A stretch of 64,000 nt of DNA from Chitinophaga parva (GTDB taxonomy: Bacteria; Bacteroidota; Bacteroidia; Chitinophagales; Chitinophagaceae). The notes under the pieces were generated by a model that saw nothing but the letters and a program-made list of their open reading frames with translations, was not told the DNA's origin and made no database searches. Position 1 is the stretch's first letter. The number at the start of each line of letters is the position of its first letter. Below, piece after piece: positions 32,787-43,073 of the stretch. Position numbers and translations under genes: made by a program. The stretch covers positions 186,001 to 250,000 of the forward strand of contig NZ_QCYK01000002.1 in assembly GCF_003071345.1 (NCBI RefSeq), written 5' to 3'.

Positions 32787-33008
32787 AATATTAAATGGAC
32801 TAGTTGTTTTTGAATACGGATAAAGTTAAGGGCCGGGGCTGATACGGGGAAATAATTTTAGTTAAAAAGGGGAGGGCGCTATAAAATAAAACCCACGTTT
32901 GTTGGGAATTGTAGTAATTGAATGATATTTGAGGCGAAAAGGCGCAAAAAACCTGCGTTTTTGCCCAAAATGGCCGCAAAATAGTGTTCATTCATATTCT
33001 AAAATTTT

Positions 33009-33016
33009 TACTTTTG
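33009..33016 (+). promoter_or_regulatory. Promoter -7 box of efp
   Basis: TACTTTTG continues GCAGTCCTAA, the same extended form seen before infA. It lies 44 bases before the start. Confidence 0.65.
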
Positions 33017-33059
33017 CAGTCCTAATGTAAATTTCTAACTTTAAACAGTAACCTATTTT

Positions 33060-33629
33060 ATGGCTACAACTGCAGACATCAGAACAGGATTAATCATCAA
33101 GCTGGACAACAGCTTATATTCTGTTGTAGAATTTGGTCAAAACAAAACCGCCCGCGCGGCCGCTAAAGTATGGGCCAAATTAAAAGGGGTTGACAATAGC
33201 CGCTCTATTGAACACACCTGGAACTCCGGCGATACCATCTTCCCGGTTCGCGTGGAAAGAAAGAATTTCCAGTTCTTATACAAAGACGATTCCGGTTATA
33301 ATTTCATGGATAACGAAACCTTTGAGCAACTGGCCCTGCCGGAGAACATGGTGGATGCCCCCCAGTTCCTGAAAGACGGCCAGGAAGTTTCCATGCTGAT
33401 CAACACGGAGACCGAACAGCCCATGAGCGTGGAACTGCCCGACAAGATCGTGATGCTGATCACTTACTCTGAGCCCGGCCTGAAAGGCGATACCGCTACC
33501 CGCACACTGAAAGCGGCCACCGTGGAAACCGGTGCTACCGTGATGGTGCCCCTGTTTGTGGAAGAAGGTGAACTGATCCGCGTGAACACCAAAACCGGTG
33601 AATACATCGAGCGCGTTAAGGAAAAATAA
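33060..33629 (+). CDS. efp: Elongation factor P, atypical tip loop
   Basis: EF-P relieves ribosome stalling at polyproline. The 189-residue product has the three-domain layout (N-terminal KOW-like domain, two OB folds) and the end [30 protein letters not shown]. The loop that normally reads PGKG(Q/P)A around Lys34 is replaced by [16 protein letters not shown], which places Arg32 at the tip. How such a protein is modified, if at all, is not evident, and no EarP, EpmA or YmfI-type gene is near. Confidence 0.95.
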   Translation: MATTADIRTGLIIKLDNSLYSVVEFGQNKTARAAAKVWAKLKGVDNSRSIEHTWNSGDTIFPVRVERKNFQFLYKDDSGYNFMDNETFEQLALPENMVDAPQFLKDGQEVSMLINTETEQPMSVELPDKIVMLITYSEPGLKGDTATRTLKAATVETGATVMVPLFVEEGELIRVNTKTGEYIERVKEK

Positions 33630-33739
33630 TTGTCAAAAGGCGCAAGGGTGCAGTTGTAATGCAAGACTGCCCACGTCCAACTTGCGTGGTTACTACCTAT
33701 CAACACAAAATCATTTTACTAAAACCAAAAACTCTTTAC

Positions 33740-34222
33740 ATGGATTTTAAACAGATCCAGGAGCTGATCAAGATCATCAACAAGTCTAATATCAGCGAAC
33801 TGAGCATTGAGCAGGAAGCGTTCAAGATTACAATAAAACAGAAAGAAAATGAAGTACAGCAGGTATATGCCGTACCCGCTCCCGCTCCGGTTCCTGTAGC
33901 TGCTGCACCGGTAGCACCCGTTGCCGCTCCTGCAGCCGCACCCGCCACACCGGCAGCTGCTCCTGCAGCTGCGAAGGCAGATAACCTGGTGACCATCAAA
34001 TCCCCGATGATCGGTACTTTCTACCGCAGCGGCGGTCCGGATAAGCCGCCCTTTGTGCAGGTAGGCGATGAAGTAAGCACCGGTAAAGTGGTTTGCATCA
34101 TTGAGGCCATGAAGCTGTTTAACGAAATTGAAAGTGAAGTAAGTGGTAAGATCGTGAAAGTGCTGGTGGAAGACGCTTCCCCGGTGGAATATGATCAGCC
34201 GCTGTTTTTAGTGGAACCATAA
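33740..34222 (+). CDS. accB: Acetyl-CoA carboxylase biotin carboxyl carrier protein
   Basis: BCCP carries carboxybiotin between biotin carboxylase and carboxyltransferase in the first step of fatty acid synthesis. The start at 33740 gives [20 protein letters not shown] and 160 residues; the frame continues upstream without homology. The order is an N-terminal helical part (1-40), an Ala/Pro linker (about 44-80) and a biotinyl domain with [10 protein letters not shown], biotin site Lys125. accC follows after 98 bases. Confidence 0.96.
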   Translation: MDFKQIQELIKIINKSNISELSIEQEAFKITIKQKENEVQQVYAVPAPAPVPVAAAPVAPVAAPAAAPATPAAAPAAAKADNLVTIKSPMIGTFYRSGGPDKPPFVQVGDEVSTGKVVCIIEAMKLFNEIESEVSGKIVKVLVEDASPVEYDQPLFLVEP

Positions 34223-34228
34223 GATTTT

Positions 34229-34300
34229 AGTCGGAAGACACAGAATGGAAAGTCGGGGTCAAAACTCACTTTCCATTTTGCTTCTTCCGACTTTTTATTT
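34229..34300 (+). terminator. Large hairpin with T-run between accB and accC
   Basis: Two nested perfect stems, 9 bp (34229-34237 with 34284-34292) and 10 bp (34244-34253 with 34268-34277), are separated by 6-base internal loops and followed by five T. accC starts about 20 bases later with no promoter box in between. It looks like a leaky terminator within the operon. Confidence 0.65.
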
Positions 34301-34320
34301 CTTTAACCTAGCGAAAAACG

Positions 34321-35658
34321 ATGTTTAAAAAAATACTGATTGCCAACCGTGGCGAGATCGCCCTGCGCATTATCCGTACCTGTAAGGAAATGGGGATCAA
34401 AACGGTGGCCGTTTACAGCACTGCCGATAAAGACAGCCTGCACGTAAAGTTCGCTGACGAAGCGGTTTGCATCGGCAAGCCTGCCAGCAGCGAGTCTTAT
34501 CTCAATATTCCCCACCTGATGGCGGCCGCGGAGATCACCAATGCAGACGCCATCCACCCTGGTTACGGCTTCCTGGCTGAAAATGCCCGCTTTGCAGAGA
34601 TCTGCGGTGAGCATGGTATCAAGTTCATTGGCCCCACCCCGGACATGATCCGCAAAATGGGCGATAAGATGACCGCCAAGGAAACCATGATCGCCGCCGG
34701 TGTACCGGTGATCCCCGGTTCAGAAGGCCTGCTGAGCAGCGTGGAAGAGGCCAAAGGCCTGGCTGCCGGCATGGGCTATCCCGTGATCATTAAGGCCACC
34801 GCTGGTGGTGGTGGTAAAGGCATGCGCGTGGTTTGGGCAGAGTCCGAACTGGAAAACGCCTACAATATGGCCAAGAACGAGGCCCGCGCCTCTTTCTCCA
34901 ACGATGGCATCTACATGGAGAAATTCGTGGAAGAGCCCCGCCACATTGAGATCCAGGTAGCTGGCGACCAGTATGGCAAGGTATGCCACCTCTCCGAGCG
35001 CGACTGCTCTATCCAGCGCCGCCACCAGAAACTGGTAGAAGAATCTCCTTCTCCCTTCATGACACCCGAACTGCGCGAGAAGATGGGCGAAGCCGCCATC
35101 AAGGCTGCCGGCGCTATCAACTACGAAAGCGTGGGTACCATTGAGTTCCTGGTGGACAAGCACCGTAACTTCTACTTCATGGAAATGAATACCCGTATCC
35201 AGGTAGAACACGGTGTTACCGAAGAGGTGATCAACTTTGACCTCATTAAGGAACAGATCAAGATCGCAGCCGGTATTCCCATTTCCGGCAAGAACTATAC
35301 ACCCGTGATGCACGCTATTGAGTGCCGCATCAACGCGGAAGATCCCTACAATGATTTCCGTCCGTCACCCGGCCGCATCAATGTACTGCACATCCCCGGC
35401 GGGCATGGTGTACGTGTGGATTCCCACATCTATGCCGGTTATGTGATCCCACCCTTCTACGACTCTATGGTGGCTAAGATCATCACCATGGCCCAGACCC
35501 GTGAAGAGGCCATCAACACGATGGAGCGCGCACTGAGCGAGTTCGTGATCGAAGGCGTAAAGACCACCATTCCGTTCCATCAGCAACTGATGCGGAATGA
35601 AGACTTCCGGAATGGTAATTTCACCACCAAGTTTACAGAAAGCTTTAAGCTGGTGTAA
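34321..35658 (+). CDS. accC: Acetyl-CoA carboxylase biotin carboxylase
   Basis: AccC carboxylates the biotin on BCCP using ATP and bicarbonate. The 445-residue ATP-grasp enzyme has the N-terminal [21 protein letters not shown], the glycine-rich ATP loop [12 protein letters not shown], the [19 protein letters not shown] region and the catalytic [10 protein letters not shown] segment. The residue after EH is Gly, where E. coli has Pro. It follows accB. A terminator with eight T (35707-35743) follows. Confidence 0.97.
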   Translation: MFKKILIANRGEIALRIIRTCKEMGIKTVAVYSTADKDSLHVKFADEAVCIGKPASSESYLNIPHLMAAAEITNADAIHPGYGFLAENARFAEICGEHGIKFIGPTPDMIRKMGDKMTAKETMIAAGVPVIPGSEGLLSSVEEAKGLAAGMGYPVIIKATAGGGGKGMRVVWAESELENAYNMAKNEARASFSNDGIYMEKFVEEPRHIEIQVAGDQYGKVCHLSERDCSIQRRHQKLVEESPSPFMTPELREKMGEAAIKAAGAINYESVGTIEFLVDKHRNFYFMEMNTRIQVEHGVTEEVINFDLIKEQIKIAAGIPISGKNYTPVMHAIECRINAEDPYNDFRPSPGRINVLHIPGGHGVRVDSHIYAGYVIPPFYDSMVAKIITMAQTREEAINTMERALSEFVIEGVKTTIPFHQQLMRNEDFRNGNFTTKFTESFKLV

Positions 35659-35706
35659 GTGCAGCGGCAGGCCTGTTCCAAAGGCCGCGCTTTTAATATT
35701 TTTAGC

Positions 35707-35743
35707 AATCCCTGGCCACTTTTCCGGCCGGGGATTTTTTTTA
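35707..35743 (+). terminator. Terminator after accC
   Basis: AATCCCTGGCC (35707-35717) pairs with GGCCGGGGATT (35726-35736, one G-U), followed by a T-run. Confidence 0.85.
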
Positions 35744-35790
35744 GCGGGGCCGTTATGAGGTTACATATACATTTTATAACTTAGCCTTGC

Positions 35791-35802
35791 TAAAACGTTT
35801 TA
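35791..35802. promoter_or_regulatory. LacI-type operator-like palindrome, site 3
   Basis: TAAAACGTTTTA is a 12-bp perfect palindrome with central CG, preceded by C like site 2 at 17312. A -7-like GGTCTTTG begins three bases later. Bound protein here would block a promoter reading toward the sigma factor gene; that is inference. Confidence 0.5.
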
Positions 35803-36025
35803 ACGGTCTTTGCGCAAATCTGAGAGCCAGGAGACAAAATTAACCACCATCCATATAACGAGCAGGAATCGATATAATCATTTTCTTTATATATCAACCA
35901 AAGTCTGTCCCATTTTGAGTTATCCATCCAGGGCATATGCTTCATTTTGTAACGCGGGCGGGGAAATGCTTTCCCGGCCGTAATTGGTTTTCAAAATCAG
36001 GAACTTATTTTAAACTGTATGGCCT

Positions 36026-36622
36026 ATGATGCCGGGGGATGAACTGGTTAATGCCACTGATGACTTCCTGTTGTCCGAGATTGGCAAGGGAAATAAGGCA
36101 GCGTTTGACCAGGTGTATAACAAATACTGGAAAAAGATCTTCAACGCTGCATACAAACGGTTGGAGGATACAGACCAGGCCAAGGACGTGGCCCAGGATG
36201 TATTTGTGCAACTCTGGACCCGTGAAAAAAATACCCCTATAGAAAACCTGAATGCCTACCTGCATACTGCCGCGCGGAACGCGGTATTCCGCCTGCTGGA
36301 AAGAGAAGGGCGTTATGCTTTTTTCCCCGGGGAGGCCGCGGAGCTGGAGAAATTAAAGGCCCCGCATAGCCAGACGGATGGTGACATGCTTTTCAAGGAA
36401 TTCCTGCAAACCTTTCACGCGCTTACGGCCTCCCTGCCGGAGCAGCAGCGGCTTATTTTTCACCTGCGTTTCCAGGAAGGGCGGAGCAGCCAGGAGATAG
36501 CCGATACATTACGGGTCTCCGTGAAAACAGTGCGCAACCAGATGGGGCGCGCCCTTGCCCGTATCAAGCAATCCCTGTTGCCTGTTTTTCTTTTACTCCT
36601 GCGCTTCTTTATTTCTTTTTAA
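36026..36622 (+). CDS. FecI-type ECF RNA polymerase sigma factor, locus 1
   Basis: It likely directs transcription of the SusC/SusD locus downstream when released by the FecR partner. The 198-residue product has region 2 (FDQVYNKYWKKIFNAAYKR ... DVAQDVFVQLWTRE) and region 4 (LPEQQRLIFHLRFQEGRSSQEIADTL and VKTVRNQMGRALARIKQ). The end is a strongly hydrophobic tail, LLPVFLLLLRFFISF. The FecR gene follows after 101 bases. Confidence 0.93.
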   Translation: MMPGDELVNATDDFLLSEIGKGNKAAFDQVYNKYWKKIFNAAYKRLEDTDQAKDVAQDVFVQLWTREKNTPIENLNAYLHTAARNAVFRLLEREGRYAFFPGEAAELEKLKAPHSQTDGDMLFKEFLQTFHALTASLPEQQRLIFHLRFQEGRSSQEIADTLRVSVKTVRNQMGRALARIKQSLLPVFLLLLRFFISF

Positions 36623-36723
36623 AAGCCACGATGTGCCCATAAGACATATTTTAATTAAAAAAATATGAATACGGCATGGGCTGTAACCTGTTTTTCCACT
36701 CTTAGTTATAGGCAACCATAAAA

Positions 36724-37896
36724 ATGGATCAGCAAAACAAGGAACAATTTGTAATACTGCTTGGCAAATACAGGTCGGGGCAGGCAACACCGGAAGAAAT
36801 AAACTTCCTGGAGGCCTATTATGACCTGTTTGATGTTAATGATGACCTGATCACCCCGGACAATGAAGCAGATTTTCAACAGTTGAAAACTGGTTTAAAG
36901 GAGGCGATAGATCAGCAAATTGGCTTGCATAAAAAGCAGCCGGCCAGGGTGCGGCCCCTCCGTTGGGTGGGCGTAGCCGCGGCAGTGCTGGTATTGATCT
37001 GTGTGGGTGCCGCGTTTTTCCGGTACTGGCCAGCCACCCCTGAAAAGGCGCCACTGGCCACGGTTACACCGGCACCTGCTTCCCAACGCCCGTTAAACAG
37101 GCCGGTACTGCAGCTGGCAAACGGGCAGTGGATTGATGTGGACAGCAGTGGCCAGGGTATTATTGCCCACCAGCAAGGACTTAGCATTTCCCGGCAGGAC
37201 AGTAATACGCTGGTGTACCAGCCGCTGGTCAATACTGCCAACGGAGATAAGGCCCATGGCATGAATACCTTTACCACGCCCCGTGGTATGAAATACCGGG
37301 TAGTATTGTCTGATGGATCTGCGGTGGTATTGAATGCCGCATCGTCTTTAAGGTATCCCGCAGTTTTTGAAGGCCCGGTGCGGGCAGTGGAGCTGGAAGG
37401 GGAGGCTTATTTTGAAATAAAAAAAGATCTGCAGCATCCTTTTATAGTGCGTTCTGCTTTGCAGGAAGTGCAGGTGCTGGGCACCCATTTCATGGTAAAT
37501 GCTTACCCGGATGAAAGCAATATTAAAACCACCCTGCTGGAAGGCGCCGTAAAAGTGAAGGCAGAAAAAGGTGCCGTGGTAATGACACCAGGCCAGCAGG
37601 TAACCGTGGACCGTGATGATAACGCGGTGCGGAAAGCAATGGCGGATACGGAAAAGGAAATGGCCTGGGTCAATAACCTTTTTGCTTTCCGGCAGGATGA
37701 CCTGCCCACCGTTATGCGCCAGATAGCGCGCTGGTACGACGTTTCCGTGGAATATAAGGGTGGCCTGCCCACAGAAAAATTCAGCGGGGAAATTTCCCGG
37801 AGCAGCAGCCTCACGGATGTATTGCAAATATTGGAATTGAACGATGTGCACTTTGACGTACAGGGAAACACTTTAACTGTTTCTTACCGGGAATGA
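36724..37896 (+). CDS. FecR-type anti-sigma factor, locus 1
   Basis: A 390-residue single-pass inner-membrane protein. The cytoplasmic N-terminal part (about 1-78) binds sigma, the membrane segment is about residues 81-99 (WVGVAAAVLVLICVGAAFF), and the periplasmic FecR domain (about 180-285) contains TPRGMKYRVVLSDGSAVVLNAASSLRYP and LEGEAYFEI. A C-terminal DUF4974 domain (about 315-388) contacts the TonB-linked receptor. It sits between the sigma and susC genes, the standard order for receptor-signalled regulation. Confidence 0.93.
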   Translation: MDQQNKEQFVILLGKYRSGQATPEEINFLEAYYDLFDVNDDLITPDNEADFQQLKTGLKEAIDQQIGLHKKQPARVRPLRWVGVAAAVLVLICVGAAFFRYWPATPEKAPLATVTPAPASQRPLNRPVLQLANGQWIDVDSSGQGIIAHQQGLSISRQDSNTLVYQPLVNTANGDKAHGMNTFTTPRGMKYRVVLSDGSAVVLNAASSLRYPAVFEGPVRAVELEGEAYFEIKKDLQHPFIVRSALQEVQVLGTHFMVNAYPDESNIKTTLLEGAVKVKAEKGAVVMTPGQQVTVDRDDNAVRKAMADTEKEMAWVNNLFAFRQDDLPTVMRQIARWYDVSVEYKGGLPTEKFSGEISRSSSLTDVLQILELNDVHFDVQGNTLTVSYRE

Positions 37897-38142
37897 CAGT
37901 GCCATACCCATGCGCCCAAACGCGCCATAAACCAACCATTTTAAATCGTATTCACCGTTTCGTTATTCAACCAGATCGTCACTCAATAACCAACCAATCA
38001 TTCATCATTATGTAGAGGAAGTTACATTCAACACACATCCTTATCTATTCTGGAGCAGCTGGCTGTAAACAACCCTTATGCATGGCGGGTATTTTGCCAC
38101 AAGGTTTCTTATGCCGCATTTTATCGACTAAATCTTTCAAAA

Positions 38143-41100
38143 ATGAAATTGATTTTTCATGGCCCTCCTTTGTCCCTATGGACAAGGGTAAGGAGCTCTT
38201 TGCGTCCACTTACGGGCAGCCTGGCTGCTTTGTTACTGGCCATTTCTTTCTGCATTTCTGCAACCGCAGCCTCCATGCAGTATGTTTCCATTTCCCGGCA
38301 AAATGCTTCCCTGGAGAGTATTTTCAATGATATTAAAAAGCAGACGGGGTATCTCTTTTTTTACAAGGGCAGCATCAACACGGCAGCGCTGAAGCTGGAT
38401 GTAGACCTCAAGCACGTATCGCTGGAGGAGGCGCTTACCACCTGCCTGCAGCCGTTTAAACTTACCTACACCATCGTGAATAAAACCATTGTGATCAGTA
38501 GTGTGAAAAGCAGTGCTCCTGCCGCTACTGTGGCAGATCCCGTCCAGGATGAAGTGGTTGCCGGCCGGATCACAGACAGCCTTTCCAAAGGGCCGGTGAT
38601 CGGGGTGACCATTGTTGTGAAGAACAAAAAAACGCATGCTATCAGTAATGAAAGCGGTGCCTTCAGCATCCATGCGGCGCAGGGTGATGTGCTGGTATTT
38701 ACCAGCATCGGGTACAAGCGTAAAGAAGTGGTGGTTGGAAAGGACTTATCCATCCACGTCATCATGGTGGCCAATGCCAGCAATATTGGTGAGGTGGTGG
38801 CCACCGGCTACCAGGTGATCAAAAAAGATAATTACACCGGTAATGCCATCGTAATAAAGGGGGATGACCTGAAAAGAATGAACTCCCAGAATATTGTAAA
38901 GGGCATCTCCGCATTTGACCCTTCTTTCCGGGTAGCGGAGAATAACCTGCTGGGCGCTGATCCTAACGCCCTGCCCAAGATCAACGTGAGAGGTTCCACC
39001 GTTATGCCTTCTTCTTCCAACGGGCAGATGCAGACACTGGACCGTAATAACCTTACCAGTGAGCACAACCTGCCGGTTTTTATTATGGATGGTTTTGAAG
39101 TAACGCTGCAACAGGTAGTGGATATGGATATTAACCGCATAGCCAGCGTAACCATCCTGAAAGACGCTGCGGCCACGGCGGTATATGGCTCCAGGGCGGC
39201 AAACGGCGTAATGGTGATCACCACCAAGGCACCGGTGCCAGGAAAACTTCGCCTCACGTATAACTACGAGTTCAAGGGTACTGCTCCTGATCTTACAGAT
39301 TACCGTGTACTGAATGCAAAGGATAAGCTGGAATATGAAAGACAGGCGGGCCTTTACAGCACCCTGAATGCCGCTTATAGCCTGGATGAGCTGGACCGGC
39401 AGTATAATAACAAATATAGAGATGTAGTTTCCGGCGTAAATACCTACTGGCTTTCACAGCCGCTGCGTAATGCAGTTTCCCACAAACATTCCCTGTACGC
39501 AGAAGGGGGCGACTCTACCTTCCGCTATGGAATAGACCTGCGTTACCAGACAGACCCCGGTGTGATGAAAGGCTCCGGGCGCGATCGTTACAGCGGTGGT
39601 ATGAATTTCAACTACAACCCATCCCGGAATGTGCTGGTGAAAAACCAGTTGACCATTACCCAGGTGAATGACGAAAACTCCAAATACGGCAGTTATAGTC
39701 AATACGCTTATATGAACCCCTACTATCCTATTTATGGGGAGGATGGTAAGATAGCCCAGGAAATTGCCAACTGGAAAATAGATACGCAGAAAAAGGGCCC
39801 AAACCAGATCAAGAATGCCCCGGTGTATAACCCTTTGTATGATGCGACCCTTGGCAGCTTTGACAAAGGTGCTTACCAGGAGGTGCTGGACAATTTGTCT
39901 GTAGACTGGAAAATCACGCCTGCACTGCGTTTGGTGGGCTTGATGAGTGTGAATAGCAGCAGTAACGCCTCAGACCAGTTTGCGTCCCCTTTCAGCAATG
40001 AGTTTGCGCAAACCGCTCCGGAAGATATGCAGAACCGTGGCCGCTATGATTATACCACCACAAAGTCACTGAGCCTGGATGGTAACGTGCGCCTGATTTA
40101 CAATACACTGCTGGGTGGTGTGCACTCCATTAATGCGGTATTAGGTGGCAACGGACTATCTAACAAGAGTGATACTAAAGGATTTGAGGGCAGGGGTTTT
40201 TCCAATGATAAGTTTACCAATATCGGCTTTGCGCGCATTTATACTCCGGAGTCGCATCCATATGGAGATGTGTCTCTCAGCAGGTTGCTGGGCTCTTTCT
40301 TCAGCGGTAGTTATTCCTATAAAAACCGCTACCTGTTTGATGCTGCGGTGCGCAGAGACGGATCTTCCGCTTTTGGTGCCCAATCGCGCTATTCCAATTT
40401 CTGGTCTGGTGGTCTGGGATGGAATGTGCATAACGAGGCGTTCTTCAAGTCTGTATTCCCCGGTTTTTCCCGCCTGAAACTCACGGCTACGTATGGGGTA
40501 ACCGGCTCGGTTGATTTTAATCCTTTCCAGGCCCGTACCACGTATGAGTACAATATGACTAACTGGTATTCTTCCGGTGTGGGTGCCAGTGTAAACAGCT
40601 ATGGTAATGAGGACCTGAAATGGCAGCGTACCACCAGTTATGATTTTAAAGCCGAAATAGGCCTGTTCAAAGACCGCATCGTGGTTACTCCGGTGTATTA
40701 TAACAAGATGACCACTGGCCTGCTCACGGATATTAACCTGGCCCCTTCTGTTGGTTTTACTACCTACAAAGCTAACCTGGGGAATATGCGCAATAACGGG
40801 TATGAGCTGTACCTCACGGTGAATGCTTACAAGAGTGAGCACCTGAATATTAATATTACGGGTAACCTGGCGCATAATACCAATACCATTGTAAAGATCT
40901 CCAACGCGCTGAAATCTTATAATGAGAACGTGGACAAAGAGCAGTACAATGAGGATGCACCCATTGCTACTCCGCTGGTGCGGTTTAACGAAGGACAATC
41001 TTATACCGCCATTTACGCTAATAAGTCGAGAGGGATAGATCCGCAGAGTGGCAAAGAGATTTTTGAAAGGAAGGATGGGTCCCTGACCTATATCTATGAT

Positions 41101-41583
41101 CCCAGGGATGTGCGTCCAATGGGGGATTTTGCTGCCAGTGCAGAGGGCAATTTTGGCAGCAATGTCACCTGGAAGCAGTTCATGTTCAGCTTCAATTTTT
41201 ATTACAAATTTGGCGGCCAGCAGTATAACCAAACCCTGGTAGACCGCGTGGAGAATGCAGATCCCCGTTGGAATGTGGACCGCCGGGCATTTACACAGCG
41301 CTGGAAAAATCCGGGAGATGTGGCCATGTATAAAAATATTGCAGACCTGAGCACTACTTATCCTACCAGCCGTTTCATTGAAAAGGATAACCTGGTAAGT
41401 CTTACGTCCCTATACCTTTCATATGATATCACGCACGCGCAGGCGCGCAAAATGGGGTTGCAATCCTTAAGAGCCGCCCTTAGCATGAATGATGTATTCA
41501 GGGCCGCAAGTGTGCAGCAGGAAAGGGGTATTGACTACCCGTTTGCACGCAATCTTACCGCCTCTATCCTTGCCACCTTCTAA
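38143..41583 (+). CDS. SusC/RagA TonB-linked outer-membrane protein with STN domain, locus 1
   Basis: A TonB-dependent importer that pairs with the SusD lipoprotein next to it. The 1146 residues begin with a signal peptide, then a secretin/TonB N-terminal domain (about 48-122) that signals to FecR, then a carboxypeptidase-like domain (about 140-215, GVTIVVKNKKTHAISNESGAFS), a plug (LKDAAATAVYGSRAANGVMVI) and a 22-strand barrel ending in phenylalanine. The plug opens with VVATGYQVIKKDNYTG, unlike the common VVVGYGTQ of the second SusC here, so the two proteins are not recent copies. Confidence 0.95.
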   Translation: MKLIFHGPPLSLWTRVRSSLRPLTGSLAALLLAISFCISATAASMQYVSISRQNASLESIFNDIKKQTGYLFFYKGSINTAALKLDVDLKHVSLEEALTTCLQPFKLTYTIVNKTIVISSVKSSAPAATVADPVQDEVVAGRITDSLSKGPVIGVTIVVKNKKTHAISNESGAFSIHAAQGDVLVFTSIGYKRKEVVVGKDLSIHVIMVANASNIGEVVATGYQVIKKDNYTGNAIVIKGDDLKRMNSQNIVKGISAFDPSFRVAENNLLGADPNALPKINVRGSTVMPSSSNGQMQTLDRNNLTSEHNLPVFIMDGFEVTLQQVVDMDINRIASVTILKDAAATAVYGSRAANGVMVITTKAPVPGKLRLTYNYEFKGTAPDLTDYRVLNAKDKLEYERQAGLYSTLNAAYSLDELDRQYNNKYRDVVSGVNTYWLSQPLRNAVSHKHSLYAEGGDSTFRYGIDLRYQTDPGVMKGSGRDRYSGGMNFNYNPSRNVLVKNQLTITQVNDENSKYGSYSQYAYMNPYYPIYGEDGKIAQEIANWKIDTQKKGPNQIKNAPVYNPLYDATLGSFDKGAYQEVLDNLSVDWKITPALRLVGLMSVNSSSNASDQFASPFSNEFAQTAPEDMQNRGRYDYTTTKSLSLDGNVRLIYNTLLGGVHSINAVLGGNGLSNKSDTKGFEGRGFSNDKFTNIGFARIYTPESHPYGDVSLSRLLGSFFSGSYSYKNRYLFDAAVRRDGSSAFGAQSRYSNFWSGGLGWNVHNEAFFKSVFPGFSRLKLTATYGVTGSVDFNPFQARTTYEYNMTNWYSSGVGASVNSYGNEDLKWQRTTSYDFKAEIGLFKDRIVVTPVYYNKMTTGLLTDINLAPSVGFTTYKANLGNMRNNGYELYLTVNAYKSEHLNINITGNLAHNTNTIVKISNALKSYNENVDKEQYNEDAPIATPLVRFNEGQSYTAIYANKSRGIDPQSGKEIFERKDGSLTYIYDPRDVRPMGDFAASAEGNFGSNVTWKQFMFSFNFYYKFGGQQYNQTLVDRVENADPRWNVDRRAFTQRWKNPGDVAMYKNIADLSTTYPTSRFIEKDNLVSLTSLYLSYDITHAQARKMGLQSLRAALSMNDVFRAASVQQERGIDYPFARNLTASILATF

Positions 41584-41594
41584 TAAGAACGAAC

Positions 41595-43064
41595 ATGAAA
41601 AGATACTTATATCTCATAGCGTTACTGCTGGTCTTTACCTCCTGTAATAAGTTCCTGGATGTGCAGCCTCAGTCGCAGATAGACAAAAACGAACTTTTTA
41701 AAACAGAGGAGGGTTTCCGCGAAGCGCTCAATGGCATTTATACCAGTTGTGCATCTTCCTCCCTGTATGGTGGTCAGCTCACCTTCAATTTCCTGGATGT
41801 GATGGCGCAGAACTATCAGTTCAACGATGTGCAGTTGCAGGACATTGCCAACTTCAACTACAATAACCCACAGGTAAAAAGTATGGGCGTGGAAGTATGG
41901 TCTGCCGGCTATCAGGCCATTACCAACTGTAACTACCTGCTGGAATCTATTGATAAGGATAAATCCATTTTTTCACCAGGTATTTATGAGCTGATCAAAG
42001 GAGAAACGCTGGCACTGCGTGCTTACCTGCATTTTGATCTGTGCCGCATGTTTGCCCCTTCTTACCTGGCAGGCCAGGCGCAGAAAGGCATTCCTTATGT
42101 AACCCATACCGGTATTACTACCACGCCCTTTTATCCGGTGGGTGCGGTGATGGACAGTGTGATCCGCGATTTAACTGCCGCTAAAGCATTACTGAAGCAG
42201 GACCCTGTTATTTATTCCAACTATAAGGTGGGTTATCCTTCAGATGAGGTGTCTACAGAATTGGCCTTCAAAGATTTGCTGGTGCAGAACAGGCGCCACC
42301 ACCTTAATTACTACGCGGTGTGTGGAGAACTGGCCCGTGTTTATCTCTACAAAAGTGATTATGCAAACAGCCTGGCAAATGCAGAGGAAGTTATTATCTC
42401 TAACAAGTTCCCCTTTACCAAACAGGAAGATTTTTTTGAAACAGATCTCACCAAGCGTGATCATATTTTCTACCCGGAATTAATTGCCGGCTGGTTTATT
42501 GATACGAAGGACGAGAATGCCTATCTGAAAGGTAAATTCACCAATCAGGCCCCGCAGTTCAGTGGTACCGTAGACCAGGTAAATGATATCTATGAAATTG
42601 GCAACGTGGGTGGAGATGACTGGCGTTTAAAACAGTGGTTCCTCACTACCGCATCCGTTACCGGTGGGCCAGACAGGGCGGTGCTGCAAAAATATTACAG
42701 AACTACAGACCCGCTGCCAAACCTGCATCCACAGGTGGCGCCGGCCATCCGCCTCAGCGAAATGTATTATATCGCTGCAGAGGCCAGTTTCCCAACAGAT
42801 CCGCAGAAGGCATTGGATTATTTTAATATCGTGCGTGCACAGCGTGGCATAGGTGCGGCGGTGGATAATGTGAGTGCAGATGAATTTAGGGAACTGCTGC
42901 TGAAAGAAGCCCGCAAGGAATTTTATGGAGAAAGCCAGATGTTCTTTATGTACAAGCGCCTGCACCATGGCGTAGCGGTGAGTGCTACCAACACCAGACC
43001 ACCCAGCAATGGCATTTTTGTATTCCCTATCCCGGACGATGAATTAGCCTACAGAAATAATTAA
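41595..43064 (+). CDS. SusD/RagB nutrient-binding lipoprotein, locus 1
   Basis: A surface lipoprotein that binds substrate and forms a lid over SusC. The 489-residue product has a lipobox ending at Cys17 (LVFTSC), then CNKFLDVQPQSQIDKNELFKTEEGFREALNGIY, the typical SusD start, tetratricopeptide-like helices, and PAIRLSEMYYIAAEASF toward the C-terminus. It starts 11 bases after susC, so the two are cotranscribed. Confidence 0.95.
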   Translation: MKRYLYLIALLLVFTSCNKFLDVQPQSQIDKNELFKTEEGFREALNGIYTSCASSSLYGGQLTFNFLDVMAQNYQFNDVQLQDIANFNYNNPQVKSMGVEVWSAGYQAITNCNYLLESIDKDKSIFSPGIYELIKGETLALRAYLHFDLCRMFAPSYLAGQAQKGIPYVTHTGITTTPFYPVGAVMDSVIRDLTAAKALLKQDPVIYSNYKVGYPSDEVSTELAFKDLLVQNRRHHLNYYAVCGELARVYLYKSDYANSLANAEEVIISNKFPFTKQEDFFETDLTKRDHIFYPELIAGWFIDTKDENAYLKGKFTNQAPQFSGTVDQVNDIYEIGNVGGDDWRLKQWFLTTASVTGGPDRAVLQKYYRTTDPLPNLHPQVAPAIRLSEMYYIAAEASFPTDPQKALDYFNIVRAQRGIGAAVDNVSADEFRELLLKEARKEFYGESQMFFMYKRLHHGVAVSATNTRPPSNGIFVFPIPDDELAYRNN

Positions 43065-43073
43065 TTAAACCTT

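Larger units (their letters stand above)
35659..36025. other. 367-bp gap before the first ECF sigma gene
   Basis: It holds the accC terminator, an AAAACGTTTT operator-like palindrome (35791-35802) and an AT-rich leader. No gene is seen. GGTCTTTG (35805-35812) just after the palindrome is one base from the TAnnTTTG box. Confidence 0.7.
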
